64,000 bases of DNA, taken from positions 62,001-126,000 of the forward strand of contig NZ_BIML01000010.1 in the NCBI RefSeq assembly GCF_004001065.1, given 5' to 3'. A program made the position numbers and the translations under genes. A model generated the notes under the pieces. The model ran no database searches and was not told the origin of the DNA. It saw nothing but the letters and a program-made list of their open reading frames with translations. This stretch comes from Paenibacillus xylaniclasticus (lineage in GTDB: Bacteria; Bacillota; Bacilli; Paenibacillales; Paenibacillaceae). How positions within the stretch are numbered: position 1 is the first letter of the stretch; each line of letters starts with the position of its first letter. Below are positions 9,122 through 17,671 of this stretch, in pieces.

Positions 9122-9403
9122 ATGAATAATCGGTTTACGGACGAACAACGCCGCCGCTATACCGACTTTGCGACGGTAGAGTCACAGCGCAACGATCTCA
9201 TTCCAGAGGAATTTCCGGATGGTCCTTATGGCGCCGATCTTCAATCCAAGCTTGGCAAAAGCAAGCCTTGGCGGATCGATCAACGAGCAGCTAATCCATA
9301 CGGATACGAGAATCGCTCGCTTCATGCCGGTATGGAGCGAATCTATCCTGGCGACGACCAGCCAAGCGACCATTCCATCCCTGAGGTGCTGGACGAGCCA
9401 TAA
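9122..9403 (+). CDS. Small hydrophilic conserved protein
   Basis: 93-residue hydrophilic protein of unknown function, rich in Asp, Glu, Arg and Pro, with no membrane segment. It begins MNNRFTDEQRRRYTDF and ends acidic (DHSIPEVLDEP). It resembles small 'cytosolic protein' entries common in Bacillales, but no function is established. The start is supported by AAGGGGTG just before the ATG. It lies downstream of the DUF3055-like gene and ends before a long hairpin. Confidence 0.65.
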   Translation: MNNRFTDEQRRRYTDFATVESQRNDLIPEEFPDGPYGADLQSKLGKSKPWRIDQRAANPYGYENRSLHAGMERIYPGDDQPSDHSIPEVLDEP

Positions 9404-9439
9404 CGGGGCACTCCGCAGTCGATATTCTTCCGATGGCTG

Positions 9440-9497
9440 TTGTTACCGGATTGCTCTGAACTTTTAAGTTCCCACTAAGGAAGCAATCCGGTAACAA
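9440..9497. terminator. Long bidirectional hairpin between convergent genes
   Basis: A perfect 16-bp inverted repeat (TTGTTACCGGATTGCT at 9440-9455, complement at 9482-9497) encloses a 26-nt loop, which itself contains GAACTT/AAGTTC. It separates two convergent genes. Confidence 0.6.
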
Positions 9498-9550
9498 AGG
9501 CGACCACTTCGTTTCTCCAGAATAATTCGTCTGCTCCATTGGGAGCAATT

Positions 9551-10975
9551 TTAATACTTCAGTTTGCTGCCGAACAGCAGCGCATTGCTAAGCTTACGGC
9601 CTTCGGCCGTTATCGTCTTACCGCCGACGAACAAGCCGGACGACGCACCGCCGTCCAAATTCATCGCTTGATAGGCGCCAAGCTTGAGCATAATGGCAGC
9701 CCAAGTCTTCATCGTTGCACCAGGCACCGTCGCGATAATAATGGATCCGTCCTTCTTAATTCCGATTCCGCTCCGCGCTCCGGCAGACGTTAATATTTTC
9801 TCATCACGAAATCCTTCTGCCGCAGCGTCCAGCGCGATAACACCGTTCTTGACAAGCCGAGGCCCAGCGCCGATCGCGGTATGTACGTGGCTCCAGTCGA
9901 TAGACTTGCCTGAAGCATCCGCCATTTCAATCCGATATTCGGCCTCCGCTCCAACCTTGAACCGGTCCGCAAGCTTCTGCTCATTACCCGTGAATACGAC
10001 GACGAAGCCATCCTCCGGAATTGCTGCGTTTACGTTGCGCTCGATCTTCGTCACGATGCCTTCTCGAACTGTAATTGCCGTTCCATAATTGAATCCAAGC
10101 CTTGTCCCCCGCTTAGGCGTGAATAAAATTGCTGAATTGCTGTCTTTCGCCGGCGTACGATTAATAAAATATGCGTACCAACTGCTGCGTCCATCAATAT
10201 CGCCTAATATACGAAGACGAAGCGAATCCATCATCGCGGTGCCGTCCGCTGCGAAGCCAATACTTGTGCCATAATTCCCGACATGCGCCACTTCACCGTC
10301 CGAAATGATCGTGCCATAAGGATCAGCCGGTCCATCATAAGCGGAGAAGAAGGTGCCATTAATCGCAACGTCAGCGTTATAGCTGGCTGCAATATCCCGC
10401 AGCGGCTTCACTTGTCCGACCGCACGGCTAGCAATACCGGACGTAACCGGCGTTCCTTTTGGTATCGTCACCGTTTGTACCGTATAGCTGTGGCCCGATA
10501 CATTCACCTTCACCGAAGCAGCTTTCAACGGTGCGGCGGCCTGCGCAGCCGTCACCTTAATTGGTAACGTCAAGCTTCCTGTATAGCCCGGGGATGCGAC
10601 TTCGATCTTTACTTTCGTCGTTCCTGCAGCAAGACCAGTCAGCAGTCCATTCGATTCGACTCTCGCGACTGCTGGATTACCTACTGAATATTTTAGTCTC
10701 ACATCAGCCGACAGCTTCAGCTTATCACCAAGCCAGACACGGCTGCCAGCCTGGACTGGCTGTTCCGCAGACGCGTACTTCAGCTCTACCTTCTGCTTAG
10801 ACGTCTGCCCTGCTCCCGTCTCCGCATAAGCATATGAGGAGTGATTTACGATCTGGTGATGACCAAGCGGGCTATATGGCTCTTCTGTAACGGCTGCTCC
10901 TAACGCCGCTATCAGCACCAGTGCCGCCGCCGTGCGCCCTGCGCGCATCATTCTGATTTTGTTGTGATTTTGCAC
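9551..10975 (-). CDS. Secreted phosphodiester glycosidase (NAGPA-like) with Big-type domain
   Basis: Exported enzyme of the phosphodiester glycosidase family, related to the N-acetylglucosamine-1-phosphodiester alpha-N-acetylglucosaminidase fold. A signal segment (RTAAALVLIAALGAA) is followed by a Big-like beta domain near residues 80-140 (NPAVARVESNGLLTGLAAGT). The catalytic domain shows DVAINGTFF, DGPADPYG and MNLDGGASSG. The open frame has an ATG at 10996 without a ribosome site, whereas AAGGATAAAAGA precedes a GTG at 10975, so I place the start there. It is a single gene after a hairpin. The substrate is unknown. Confidence 0.85.
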   Translation of the reverse strand: MQNHNKIRMMRAGRTAAALVLIAALGAAVTEEPYSPLGHHQIVNHSSYAYAETGAGQTSKQKVELKYASAEQPVQAGSRVWLGDKLKLSADVRLKYSVGNPAVARVESNGLLTGLAAGTTKVKIEVASPGYTGSLTLPIKVTAAQAAAPLKAASVKVNVSGHSYTVQTVTIPKGTPVTSGIASRAVGQVKPLRDIAASYNADVAINGTFFSAYDGPADPYGTIISDGEVAHVGNYGTSIGFAADGTAMMDSLRLRILGDIDGRSSWYAYFINRTPAKDSNSAILFTPKRGTRLGFNYGTAITVREGIVTKIERNVNAAIPEDGFVVVFTGNEQKLADRFKVGAEAEYRIEMADASGKSIDWSHVHTAIGAGPRLVKNGVIALDAAAEGFRDEKILTSAGARSGIGIKKDGSIIIATVPGATMKTWAAIMLKLGAYQAMNLDGGASSGLFVGGKTITAEGRKLSNALLFGSKLKY

Positions 10976-11055
10976 TCTTTTATCCTTCCCTTCCATACAA
11001 TCGATAATTACTATTAATAATCGGATAGAAGGAGATTAACCATTAGATTACACCG

Positions 11056-11466
11056 CTAGCGTTGCATAAACACTGACCTGCCTTCTGTCTGAAAATGATG
11101 ATGATGAATTTGGGCCTGAAACCCAAAAAAGGTCAATCGCCTCTTAAATGCAGCTCTCTCTAGTAAAGCTTCTCGTTCTATCTCTTCCAGTTCCCTTTGT
11201 TGACGAGCTAATACATTTTCATTGTGCTGGACAGTCTCACGTAGCCAGATGGTTATAATAGTCAGCCTGTTCCAGTAGCTTGCTTATCTCTGTGTTGCCA
11301 CTTGAGGGTCGGTACTACCAGATCGTCTTAACTCCTCTGCCTGTTGCCGTAACTCTCCTGCTTTCTGACAGTAACTTCTTACTTCCTCCACTATCTTTTC
11401 ATATTCTGCTTGTGCTTGGGCAATTAAACCCAATGTTTTCTCTACTACCTGTTCACGTTTTGCCAT
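11056..11466 (-). pseudogene. Frameshifted small coiled-coil protein gene
   Basis: From the ATG at 11466 (AAAGGAG about 10 nt upstream) a 60-residue charged helical protein is read (MAKREQVVEKTLGLIAQA) and stops at 11284. Coding-like sequence continues past that stop. A shifted frame gives SKLLEQADYYNHLA. The original frame then resumes with QHNENVLARQQRELEEIER and ends at 11056. The simplest reading is one coiled-coil protein of about 135 residues broken by compensating indels. Function unknown. Alternatively, the first 60 residues are an intact small gene. Confidence 0.5.
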
Positions 11467-11775
11467 TCGTTTCATTCTCCTTTGATTTTGGGAATGCAAA
11501 AAAAGCTCATTCCTACTCATGGTCCAAGTGGGAAAGAGCTTTTGAAAGTTTATCAAGTGTTTGAATTATTTAGTGTTTGGTTTGTTGGTTGTATTGTATG
11601 ATCTTGCAGCTAAGATGTATACCGAAGATTTTTAATCACCAATTTCCTCTTTCAAAATCATCATTATCTAATTCTTTTACATATACTGATATCCACAATA
11701 CTGTAAGTTCAACAGGATACTCCTTTGGGGCTAACATAAACTTCTTCAAAATCATCGTATTCAAAACTTGGTTCT
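11467..11775. other. AT-rich gap between decayed genes
   Basis: No convincing gene. It holds a short inverted repeat around a run of seven A (GGAATG...CATTCC) and AT-rich sequence leading into the transposase fragment. It appears to be junk left between two decayed pieces. Confidence 0.4.
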
Positions 11776-12083
11776 ATTCGAAGCACCTCATCAATATGCA
11801 TCCCAACGGTGTCCAGCGTCTTCTGCTTGCGCTGTCGCAAAGGGAGATCACTACCAGCTACAGTACCGTCTACCGAATAATGAAGCAGCATGGCCTGCTG
11901 AAGAAAGCCAAGCGTCATCCAAACGGCATAACACGTGAAGACGCCGAAGCTCAAAAGAGCGAGAACTTGATCCAGAGAGACTTCACCGCTTCAGCAGCCA
12001 ACCAAAAGTGGCTATCGGATATCACCGAAGTCCCTTGTTCAGACGGCAAGCTCTATCTTTCTGCAGTAATGGATTGCTTCAAT
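11776..12083 (+). pseudogene. IS3-family transposase (OrfB) fragment
   Basis: About 95 recognisable codons of an IS3-family integrase-type transposase: the HTH_21-like part (STVYRIMKQHGLLKKAKRHP) then the start of the rve domain (NQKWLSDITEVPCSDGKLY, AVMDCFN). The N-terminal part, the last two catalytic acidic residues and both IS ends are missing. Similarity stops abruptly at MDCFN, after which the sequence belongs to the opposite-strand gene remnant. It cannot be active. Boundaries are where similarity fades, so they are approximate. Confidence 0.85.
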
Positions 12084-12155
12084 CTGACTTGGCCCAAAAG
12101 GGATTCCTGTAACCAGAATCAAAAATGCCAACAAGATGATGCTCACTCTCTTCAC
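12084..12155 (-). pseudogene. 5' remnant of a secreted-protein gene cut by the IS3 fragment
   Basis: On the minus strand a perfect GGAGGAGG (12163-12170) is 7 nt from a GTG at 12155, which opens a signal-peptide-like reading (KRVSIILLAFLILVTGIPF). It ends in the transposase fragment after about 24 codons. It follows the copper-amine-oxidase-N gene by 38 bp, so it was probably the second gene of that operon. The mature protein is lost and its identity unknown. Confidence 0.6.
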
Positions 12156-12192
12156 ACCTGTACCTCCTCCTCATCGCTCTAAAACTACTTGA

Positions 12193-13341
12193 CTACTTTA
12201 CAACATCATAAAAGTAGTCTCCTACAGCATACATATGTTCAAAACTACTTAATCCATGATCCTCCCCGAACGTAGCGTAAGCTACGATTGTGTCTAAAGT
12301 AACAATTGAATATCCATCGTACCAAACGCCTTTTTGAAGATTAATAGGTTTCGACAACGGCGATACATTCCAGCTGTCCATAAATACTTGAGAAGTATCA
12401 ATCGCCGAAGTGACCTTAAACTTGAAGCGAGTATATATTCCCACTACCTGTCCGTCCGCTCCATATACTGTAGATAATTCCGGATCGGCATATCCTTGAA
12501 CAATGACTTTGTTCTTCTTCACCCACTTAACGTATTCTTTGATTGTGTTTGAGTATTCTCTCTTATAGTAGGGGTCTTTGGCGATCCGGCCATAGGCATT
12601 GTCGATAAAGGCTTTAATAAGTTTGTTCTCATCAACTGTTCTATAATCTACATTCATTTGTGCTGCATACCACTCACGTATTTTATTCGCTAGAATATCG
12701 CCAGTTCGTTTGTACATATCCGGATCCATATCCGCAATGAACTCTCGGTTCAAACTTCCCCTATAGAATGAATAGAACCTCGTCTCCTCGAGATCGCTAA
12801 GCTTTATCCACTTCGCACTCCAGTTCTTACTGTACTCCCGTCCCCAAGGATCGAGCTTGACTTTACCGCTGTCTACTTTCTGCTGATACTCTGCATCCGT
12901 TACGCGCACGGAATGTGCTTTATTATCCCATTTCACTTCGGAATTCAGCACTTCCGATACGAAGCGAAGAGGCACCATCGTACGCCCCTCATATTTCTCT
13001 GCCGTCGTATCAAGCATAATGGCTTCGCCATCTACGACTGCTTTCTTCGAACCGATCGACATTTCGATACGCTTCCCTTTATAGATAATAATTGCCGTCT
13101 GCGTCGTGTTGTTCCATTTCACTTGGGCACCCAGCTTCTCGCTTACGAACCGAATCGGCACCATCGTATATCCGTCCGTATTAATATAAGGCTCTGTATC
13201 CGGAAACCTTACCTTCTTGCCGTTCACGATGACCGGTATCATCCGAAGGTCCTTCGATGGTGCGGCTTGTGCCGACTCCATAGCTGCACCTCCGGTGATA
13301 ACGGCAGTAGCCAGTGTAACTGCGACTATTCTCTTAAACAT
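12193..13341 (-). CDS. Secreted protein with two copper-amine-oxidase-N domains
   Basis: Exported protein with tandem copper amine oxidase N-terminal-like ('stalk') domains, common in Paenibacillaceae and not implying oxidase activity. A signal peptide (RIVAVTLATAVITGG, cleavage near SAQA) is followed by two repeats near residues 35-145 with the marks MVPIRFVSEKLGAQVKW and MVPLRFVSEVLNSEVKW. The remaining ~230 residues are unrecognised. The ATG at 13341 follows AAAGGAG; the preceding TTG is a weaker start. Its promoter carries the shared direct-repeat operator, linking it to the LXG and pilus operons. Confidence 0.85.
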   Translation of the reverse strand: MFKRIVAVTLATAVITGGAAMESAQAAPSKDLRMIPVIVNGKKVRFPDTEPYINTDGYTMVPIRFVSEKLGAQVKWNNTTQTAIIIYKGKRIEMSIGSKKAVVDGEAIMLDTTAEKYEGRTMVPLRFVSEVLNSEVKWDNKAHSVRVTDAEYQQKVDSGKVKLDPWGREYSKNWSAKWIKLSDLEETRFYSFYRGSLNREFIADMDPDMYKRTGDILANKIREWYAAQMNVDYRTVDENKLIKAFIDNAYGRIAKDPYYKREYSNTIKEYVKWVKKNKVIVQGYADPELSTVYGADGQVVGIYTRFKFKVTSAIDTSQVFMDSWNVSPLSKPINLQKGVWYDGYSIVTLDTIVAYATFGEDHGLSSFEHMYAVGDYFYDVVK

Positions 13342-13448
13342 CAATACGCTCTCCTTTAATCGTTTAATAGTGGACTTTCCAACCGAGAAGCAGGACGAAT
13401 GGCTTAAATCATGCTCTGGGCTAGAGTCTCATTCCATCCATTAGCTCT

Positions 13449-13525
13449 ATTATACCTATTTAAAATCAAATTTTGACTAGATTTTCCTAATATGGCCATA
13501 ACTCGACTCGAAATGTCATAATTCG
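13449..13525 (-). promoter_or_regulatory. Promoter A: shared 21-bp direct-repeat operator plus TATAAT
   Basis: Operator at 13491-13525 (plus strand: TATGGC at 13491 and AATGTC at 13512, 21 bp apart, each followed by TCGA or TTCG). A perfect TATAAT on the minus strand at 13449-13454 lies 37 bp from it. There is no good -35. It drives the copper-amine-oxidase-N gene (start 13341). It shares the 18-mer ataactcgactcgaaatg exactly with promoter C. Confidence 0.7.
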
Positions 13526-13564
13526 TGTATATTATGCCGAATTTGAGAGCTTACTCACAACAAA

Positions 13565-13603
13565 CAGGCCGATTACAGTCGGGATTCGACTATAATCGGC
13601 CTG
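13565..13603 (-). terminator. Terminator of the LXG/immunity operon
   Basis: A 17-bp stem with one mismatch (CAGGCCGATTACAGTCG against CGACTATAATCGGCCTG) is followed on the minus strand by TTTGTTGT. It lies just after the last immunity-type gene. Confidence 0.8.
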
Positions 13604-13625
13604 CTCAAGCTTACCAAACTCTTGC

Positions 13626-14015
13626 CTATTCCAATATGAAAAGCTCGCGTATTTCAAACCGTCGTTCAATTTGATCTTCGCTGACCCATTTGTGATACAC
13701 GCCCTGATCGACAACCTCAAAGCCTAATTTCTTAAGCTCTATATAATCGCCTTGCATCGTTGATAACAGAAGTTCATCCGCTCTCTCATCCAGAATCGTA
13801 AACTCGATATGGTTATAAACTGCTTTCATATGCTTAAGATATATCGATTCGATGTCAGTACGAGGAACTACTTTAACATATACGATACCGCGATATAATT
13901 CGAACCCATACGCCGTATCCGCGGCATCCTGAGAACGCAGAATAATTTGGCCGTCGCCCTTAATCCCCGCTTCATACTCTCTGCCGAGGTATACGGCAGA
14001 AAGGTTATCTTTCAT
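13626..14015 (-). CDS. Hypothetical protein, possible LXG-toxin immunity or accessory protein
   Basis: 129-residue acidic, soluble protein with no recognised domain and no signal peptide. It is the last gene of a three-gene unit (LXG toxin, 184-residue protein, this gene), only 24 bp after its neighbour and before a strong terminator. In LXG operons the gene or genes after the toxin usually encode cytosolic immunity proteins, which is the reason for this suggestion. GAGGAT lies about 12 nt upstream of the ATG. Beta-rich composition fits an immunity protein, but nothing proves it. Confidence 0.65.
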   Translation of the reverse strand: MKDNLSAVYLGREYEAGIKGDGQIILRSQDAADTAYGFELYRGIVYVKVVPRTDIESIYLKHMKAVYNHIEFTILDERADELLLSTMQGDYIELKKLGFEVVDQGVYHKWVSEDQIERRFEIRELFILE

Positions 14016-14039
14016 GTTCTTTACGTATCCTCAAATTTC

Positions 14040-14591
14040 TCAATATGCCAGATTTTCTTTCAATAAATCCCCTGTCTGGCTATCAATAATAAAATGTCTG
14101 CTGTTTCTTCCATACTGATCCGTATTTGAATCATCGCCGTCACAAACGACGGAAGGTTGATTACGATTCGACGTAAGATAATTAAAATCAAAGCCTTCCG
14201 GAGGATGCTTCTCAAATCGCAAACTACCATCTAGAGCAAAACCTTTTAACAGCTTGTCTTTCTGATTTATTGCGATGATTATGAGTACAATACCTTGCTC
14301 CGCGTATAGCTGGGCGTTCAGAATATTGCAGGTCTCAATCTCTACAATTTTATCCTGATATTTCCAACATACTTTACCGGCCGTCTTATCCACTATAAAA
14401 ATCGGTGTTCCATCGAATGTTAAATGATAAACTTGATCTTGAGAGAAATTTAATCCTGCTTCAACAACAACGCAGTTTTCAGACTTATTAACTGATGCAA
14501 AAAAGACATGGTCTATATTCTTCGTTATTTTGTTTCCTTCAAATACCCAACTGATGCCCTGATTATCCCATTTCATATTTTCAACACTCAT
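14040..14591 (-). CDS. Probable immunity protein for LXG toxin 1
   Basis: 183-residue cytosolic protein directly following the LXG toxin. The frame is open from a TTG at 14615 that overlaps the toxin stop, but AAGGGGG is 8 nt before the ATG at 14591 (MSVENMKW), so I prefer that start. No family recognised; beta-rich, with several Trp. By position it is the cognate immunity protein protecting the producer, as established for LXG toxins such as YobL/YobK. It ends 24 bp before the next gene. Confidence 0.65.
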   Translation of the reverse strand: MSVENMKWDNQGISWVFEGNKITKNIDHVFFASVNKSENCVVVEAGLNFSQDQVYHLTFDGTPIFIVDKTAGKVCWKYQDKIVEIETCNILNAQLYAEQGIVLIIIAINQKDKLLKGFALDGSLRFEKHPPEGFDFNYLTSNRNQPSVVCDGDDSNTDQYGRNSRHFIIDSQTGDLLKENLAY

Positions 14592-14607
14592 GCTGTATTC
14601 CCCCTTA

Positions 14608-16098
14608 TTACTCAATCGACCGTACAGAAACGATCTCTAAGTAATCCATTTTGTTGACGCCACGATCAAGCAGCAGCTGGACCTGCGTTCCCCCGCCTGG
14701 CAAATATAGATCCGCATTAAGATCAATTTGTGGTCCGACCGGCCCTTGAATCACCGGTATTTCGACTCCCTCTTTAACTCGGTAGGTAACGACTTTGCTG
14801 CAATCCTGTTTCCAATCTGATTTAACAGCAAGATTATTTCTTACATAAGCAACGCTAGTAATTTCGTCATATGTAGCGAAGTTTCCTGGCGATGTTAATG
14901 GTTGAGAGCTATCCAATGCCATATGGAATGTATCTCCTGATTTAAGAGTGGAAGTATGTAAACTCGTATCAAAACCTTCTGGCCAAGGTGACTGCTCTTC
15001 TATTAGTTTAATGTACGACTTAGAAACATCCTCAACACTTCTACCAGGATTGTTAATTAAAAACTCATCCCAAGTTTTCTGACTGCCTTTGGCAAGTGCA
15101 GCATTAATGGCTTCCAATGCAGTATCAGCCACTTTAGTAGACCCTATAATCACATCGTCCGCCGACTTCGAAGCGAGCTCCAGGCCCTCTCTGGCAATAA
15201 CGGCAGCTTCCCGAGCTCCGATCGCTGCATTCTTCGCTAAGGCCGCTTCACCAACCCCAGGAATGAACAGTTCGACCACTTTCTCGACCGCAAAGCCGAT
15301 CATCTCTGCCTTATGATTCGCATCAGCATTCACGAATTGAGTCTTAATATCGGAGAAGGTCTGCTTAATGCCCGTGTACACAGCCTCGGCCTTGTCCGGC
15401 AAACCCATGATGTCGTCTTTGACCTTCTGGAACGGATCCTCGCTCATAAACACATCCGTGACATAGCCTTCTATCTTCAATGATGTCTTCGTTATGAACC
15501 AAGGCGCCTCAATGGCCAGCTTCAAGATGCCGCCAACGGTGTCGACCAGCCCTTTAAGAACACCGGTCAAAAAATACTGCTCAATCGGATTCGCGCCTCC
15601 AGCAATCGCCAAATCCCGTAGTTGATCCAACCATTTATTCACCGCTGCCACTGCTTGGTCAATGTATCCGCACAGTGTCGACGTATATGTCTCTAGCAGA
15701 TCCAGCGTGCCTTGCAAGAAATCATCAACGCTCTTCCACGCATCCTTCGCTTTCTCTCCGATATACTCCGCTTGATCGACAACCCAATCCCATGCGCTCC
15801 GCTTCTCGCGAAAGTCCTCCATCTGCCTGATCAGCTTATCAATCACTTCTTCTGTTTGCTCATACTTGTGAACAGCATCTCCGAGAAACGAAATCAACGA
15901 AGAGAATTGATTCTCGATTTCTCGAATTGAACGATTGGTACTTGTGATACGCGAACCGATACTGCGGCGTGCTGCAATTGCGCCGTCTATGCTAACCGAG
16001 GTCGCCCGATTCGCCGCCTTGCTTAACTTCGACTGGCTCTTTTCTAGACTCCTTTTGATCCCATTCAATTCTGTTAAATTCACGTTGATGGATGACAT
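14608..16098 (-). CDS. LXG-domain polymorphic toxin 1 (T7SS substrate)
   Basis: Predicted antibacterial effector exported by the type VII system. The 496 residues start MSSINVNLTELNGIKRSLEK with an LXG/WXG100-like helical N-terminus (residues 1-95). A helical middle follows (about 100-300), then a glycine/alanine-rich linker (EAALAKNAAIGAREAA) and a C-terminal toxin domain of about 150 residues. That domain has GPVGPQ and YLPGGGTQV, which I cannot place in a family. An ATG at 16131 is in frame, but AAGGCGGTGG precedes 16098, and the damaged second copy starts at the same point. Driven by promoter B. Confidence 0.85.
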   Translation of the reverse strand: MSSINVNLTELNGIKRSLEKSQSKLSKAANRATSVSIDGAIAARRSIGSRITSTNRSIREIENQFSSLISFLGDAVHKYEQTEEVIDKLIRQMEDFREKRSAWDWVVDQAEYIGEKAKDAWKSVDDFLQGTLDLLETYTSTLCGYIDQAVAAVNKWLDQLRDLAIAGGANPIEQYFLTGVLKGLVDTVGGILKLAIEAPWFITKTSLKIEGYVTDVFMSEDPFQKVKDDIMGLPDKAEAVYTGIKQTFSDIKTQFVNADANHKAEMIGFAVEKVVELFIPGVGEAALAKNAAIGAREAAVIAREGLELASKSADDVIIGSTKVADTALEAINAALAKGSQKTWDEFLINNPGRSVEDVSKSYIKLIEEQSPWPEGFDTSLHTSTLKSGDTFHMALDSSQPLTSPGNFATYDEITSVAYVRNNLAVKSDWKQDCSKVVTYRVKEGVEIPVIQGPVGPQIDLNADLYLPGGGTQVQLLLDRGVNKMDYLEIVSVRSIE

Positions 16099-16191
16099 TT
16101 CGTTCCACCGCCTTTTATTATCCTTTACCAACTCTTTGCTTGCAATTGGTTCATACGGAAAAATTATTATACGATTGTAATTTCTATTTTT

Positions 16192-16267
16192 ATTATAACT
16201 AATTATTGATTAATTGTTACTATTTTTGCCCAAAATGGCCATAAATCGACCTGAAATGGCATTTTCG
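16192..16267 (-). promoter_or_regulatory. Promoter B: shared 21-bp direct-repeat operator plus TATAAT
   Basis: AATGGC at 16234 and AATGGC at 16255 (21 bp apart), each followed by TCGA or TTCG, lie 37 bp from a perfect minus-strand TATAAT at 16192-16197. No good -35 is present. It drives the LXG toxin 1 operon, with about 90 nt of leader. Layout is the same as promoters A and C. Confidence 0.7.
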
Positions 16268-16378
16268 TATGATTACGAACTAATTTGGTCGCAAAATAAA
16301 GAAACAGATCGATCATGGCGGCGGAATGCCAGCCAATTCTCGGCCTGTCTCCTTCAATTAAGTGTCCCTTCATATTAA

Positions 16379-16576
16379 TCAGTCTTCATTATCCCCAAGA
16401 TCACCGAATTCCTCCTCCTCAGTCATTTCATGAGGCACAAATACATGCCCATTTGGAACGATAATATATTTGACGACTGCTTCTTTATCAGAAACAATAA
16501 TCGTATATTCATCTTCTACATAAAAATCATTTGGACTGACTTTTACGACGACTAGCCAAACAGGTCCACGTACCAT
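16379..16576 (-). pseudogene. Orphan 65-codon fragment in the toxin region
   Basis: An open frame with an acidic tail (ending FGDLGDNED) and a Val/Ile-rich body. It overlaps, in another frame, the end of the 30-codon immunity-gene remnant at 16552-16641, exactly where that remnant stops matching its paralogue. I read it as the 3' part of a different gene joined there by recombination. No family recognised. A small expressed protein cannot be excluded. Confidence 0.4.
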
Positions 16577-16641
16577 GAGAATTCGTTGTTATATATAACG
16601 GCAACGATGATATTCTTAGCATACTCCGGTTTGTATTTCAT
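16552..16641 (-). pseudogene. N-terminal remnant of an immunity-gene duplicate
   Basis: 29 codons plus stop (MKYKPEYAKNIIVAVIYN...FSWYV) nearly match the first 25 residues of the intact gene at 19034-19552, and the leader with GGAGGG is also similar. Similarity ends at SWYV, after which unrelated sequence gives a stop. Confidence 0.75.
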
Positions 16642-16692
16642 GATCCGCCCCTCCCTCTTTAAGAACACTGTTAAATGTCTGAAGTAGTGCAC

Positions 16693-16724
16693 AAAAAAAA
16701 GAGATAATTGGACGACCAATTATC
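16693..16724 (-). terminator. Rho-independent terminator in the toxin region
   Basis: On the minus strand GATAATTGG-TCGT-CCAATTATC is followed by TCTTTTTTTT. It ends transcription of the fragment at 16759-17169. Related sequence occurs at 18771-18812. Confidence 0.85.
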
Positions 16725-16758
16725 ACCTGTTCCCATTGAATATCTAGCTTAAACCGTG

Positions 16759-17169
16759 TTACCGGTCAAGCAGTTCAACAATCGTTGCTTGTTTGCATCG
16801 TTGCGCAAACGTAAGCGCGTCCATATTTTTCATAAACTCGTTCGTATACCTGATGCTTGTATGTCGATCATTATTGATGACCCCGCGTCGAAGCATCTCG
16901 GAAATCGCTACGGTTTCATCAGATTCCCCCCACAGACAATCAACCGTGTATCGCTGTACATAATGGCCATACTTATTAGATCCAGGCTTTGGTCCTTTCA
17001 TTACAGCTCGAATAAAATCTTCTGGGGGACAATACCCGTGTTCCTTCGCATCATGAATAATACTGCTTGGAGCTGCATATTTCCGCTTGCCGTCTTCGCT
17101 TAAGATTCGTCATTCGAATAAACCTGCTGCAGCAGAATCTATATCGAATTCATATTCCCTCTCGTTTCA
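16759..17169 (-). pseudogene. Orphan gene fragment with internal stop, toxin region
   Basis: A minus-strand frame reads EYEFDIDSAAAGLFE, then TGA, then RILSEDGKRKYAAPSSI and continues for about 115 codons to LDR. It looks coding on both sides of the TGA. No start with a ribosome site is seen, so it is probably the C-terminal end of a lost larger gene, for example a toxin or immunity domain. The ATG at 17001 lies inside this sequence and is unlikely to be a real start. No family recognised. Confidence 0.5.
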
Positions 17170-17360
17170 TGAAAAGGGTGCTTGGTATACAACTCTAAAT
17201 TTTCTATAAAATCATCAGGTATATCACCTTTAACATAACTATCATTTGTAACATCTATCCAGCCAATATTTTGTGCATTTTCAAATTGATGCAGCGAATA
17301 ATAAGTGAGATCTTTAAAGTACTCTTTTATGTTACTCCACCTTTCTATCCCACTAGTCAA
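17139..17360 (-). CDS. Small orphan immunity-like protein
   Basis: 73-residue acidic protein starting with TTG at 17360, whose codon overlaps the stop of the toxin-like fragment upstream (TTGACTAG). That coupling is typical of toxin-immunity pairs. No family recognised. It may itself be truncated, because sequence after it belongs to another decayed frame. Confidence 0.45.
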   Translation of the reverse strand: MTSGIERWSNIKEYFKDLTYYSLHQFENAQNIGWIDVTNDSYVKGDIPDDFIENLELYTKHPFHETRGNMNSI

Positions 17361-17622
17361 TTAATCCTAGTGCCTTTAACACCGCTTGCGACCTTTCACT
17401 ATAACACCAACCGCAGTCAATAGTTCCTTGACCTTTTAAAAGCTCAGCCAATTTACTTTCCGACAAAGTCGTAATATCCTGCACTTTGATATTTGCCTTG
17501 TTTCCCCACCTAGCCAAATCATCTTCAAAAAATTTGAATTCTTTAATTAATGTCCCATCTATAGTACCGTGCGCACCGGTTAAAAAGGGGATTTGAGAAA
17601 AAAGAACCAGGGTCTTATGTTG
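17353..17622 (-). pseudogene. Orphan toxin C-terminal fragment with CGWC motif
   Basis: Open minus-strand frame of about 90 codons without a credible start, ending in TAG at 17353. Readable parts are TGAHGTIDGTLIKEF, NKANIKVQDITTLSES and TIDCGWCYSER. The CxxC could bind zinc, as in some deaminase or nuclease toxin tips, but I cannot assign a family. It abuts the IS3 relic on its 5' side, so it was probably beheaded by that insertion or a later deletion. Confidence 0.5.
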
Positions 17623-17671
17623 TTATTCTAGCACCCGAATTTTCAGAACCTTCTAGAACTCTCCTATTTAG

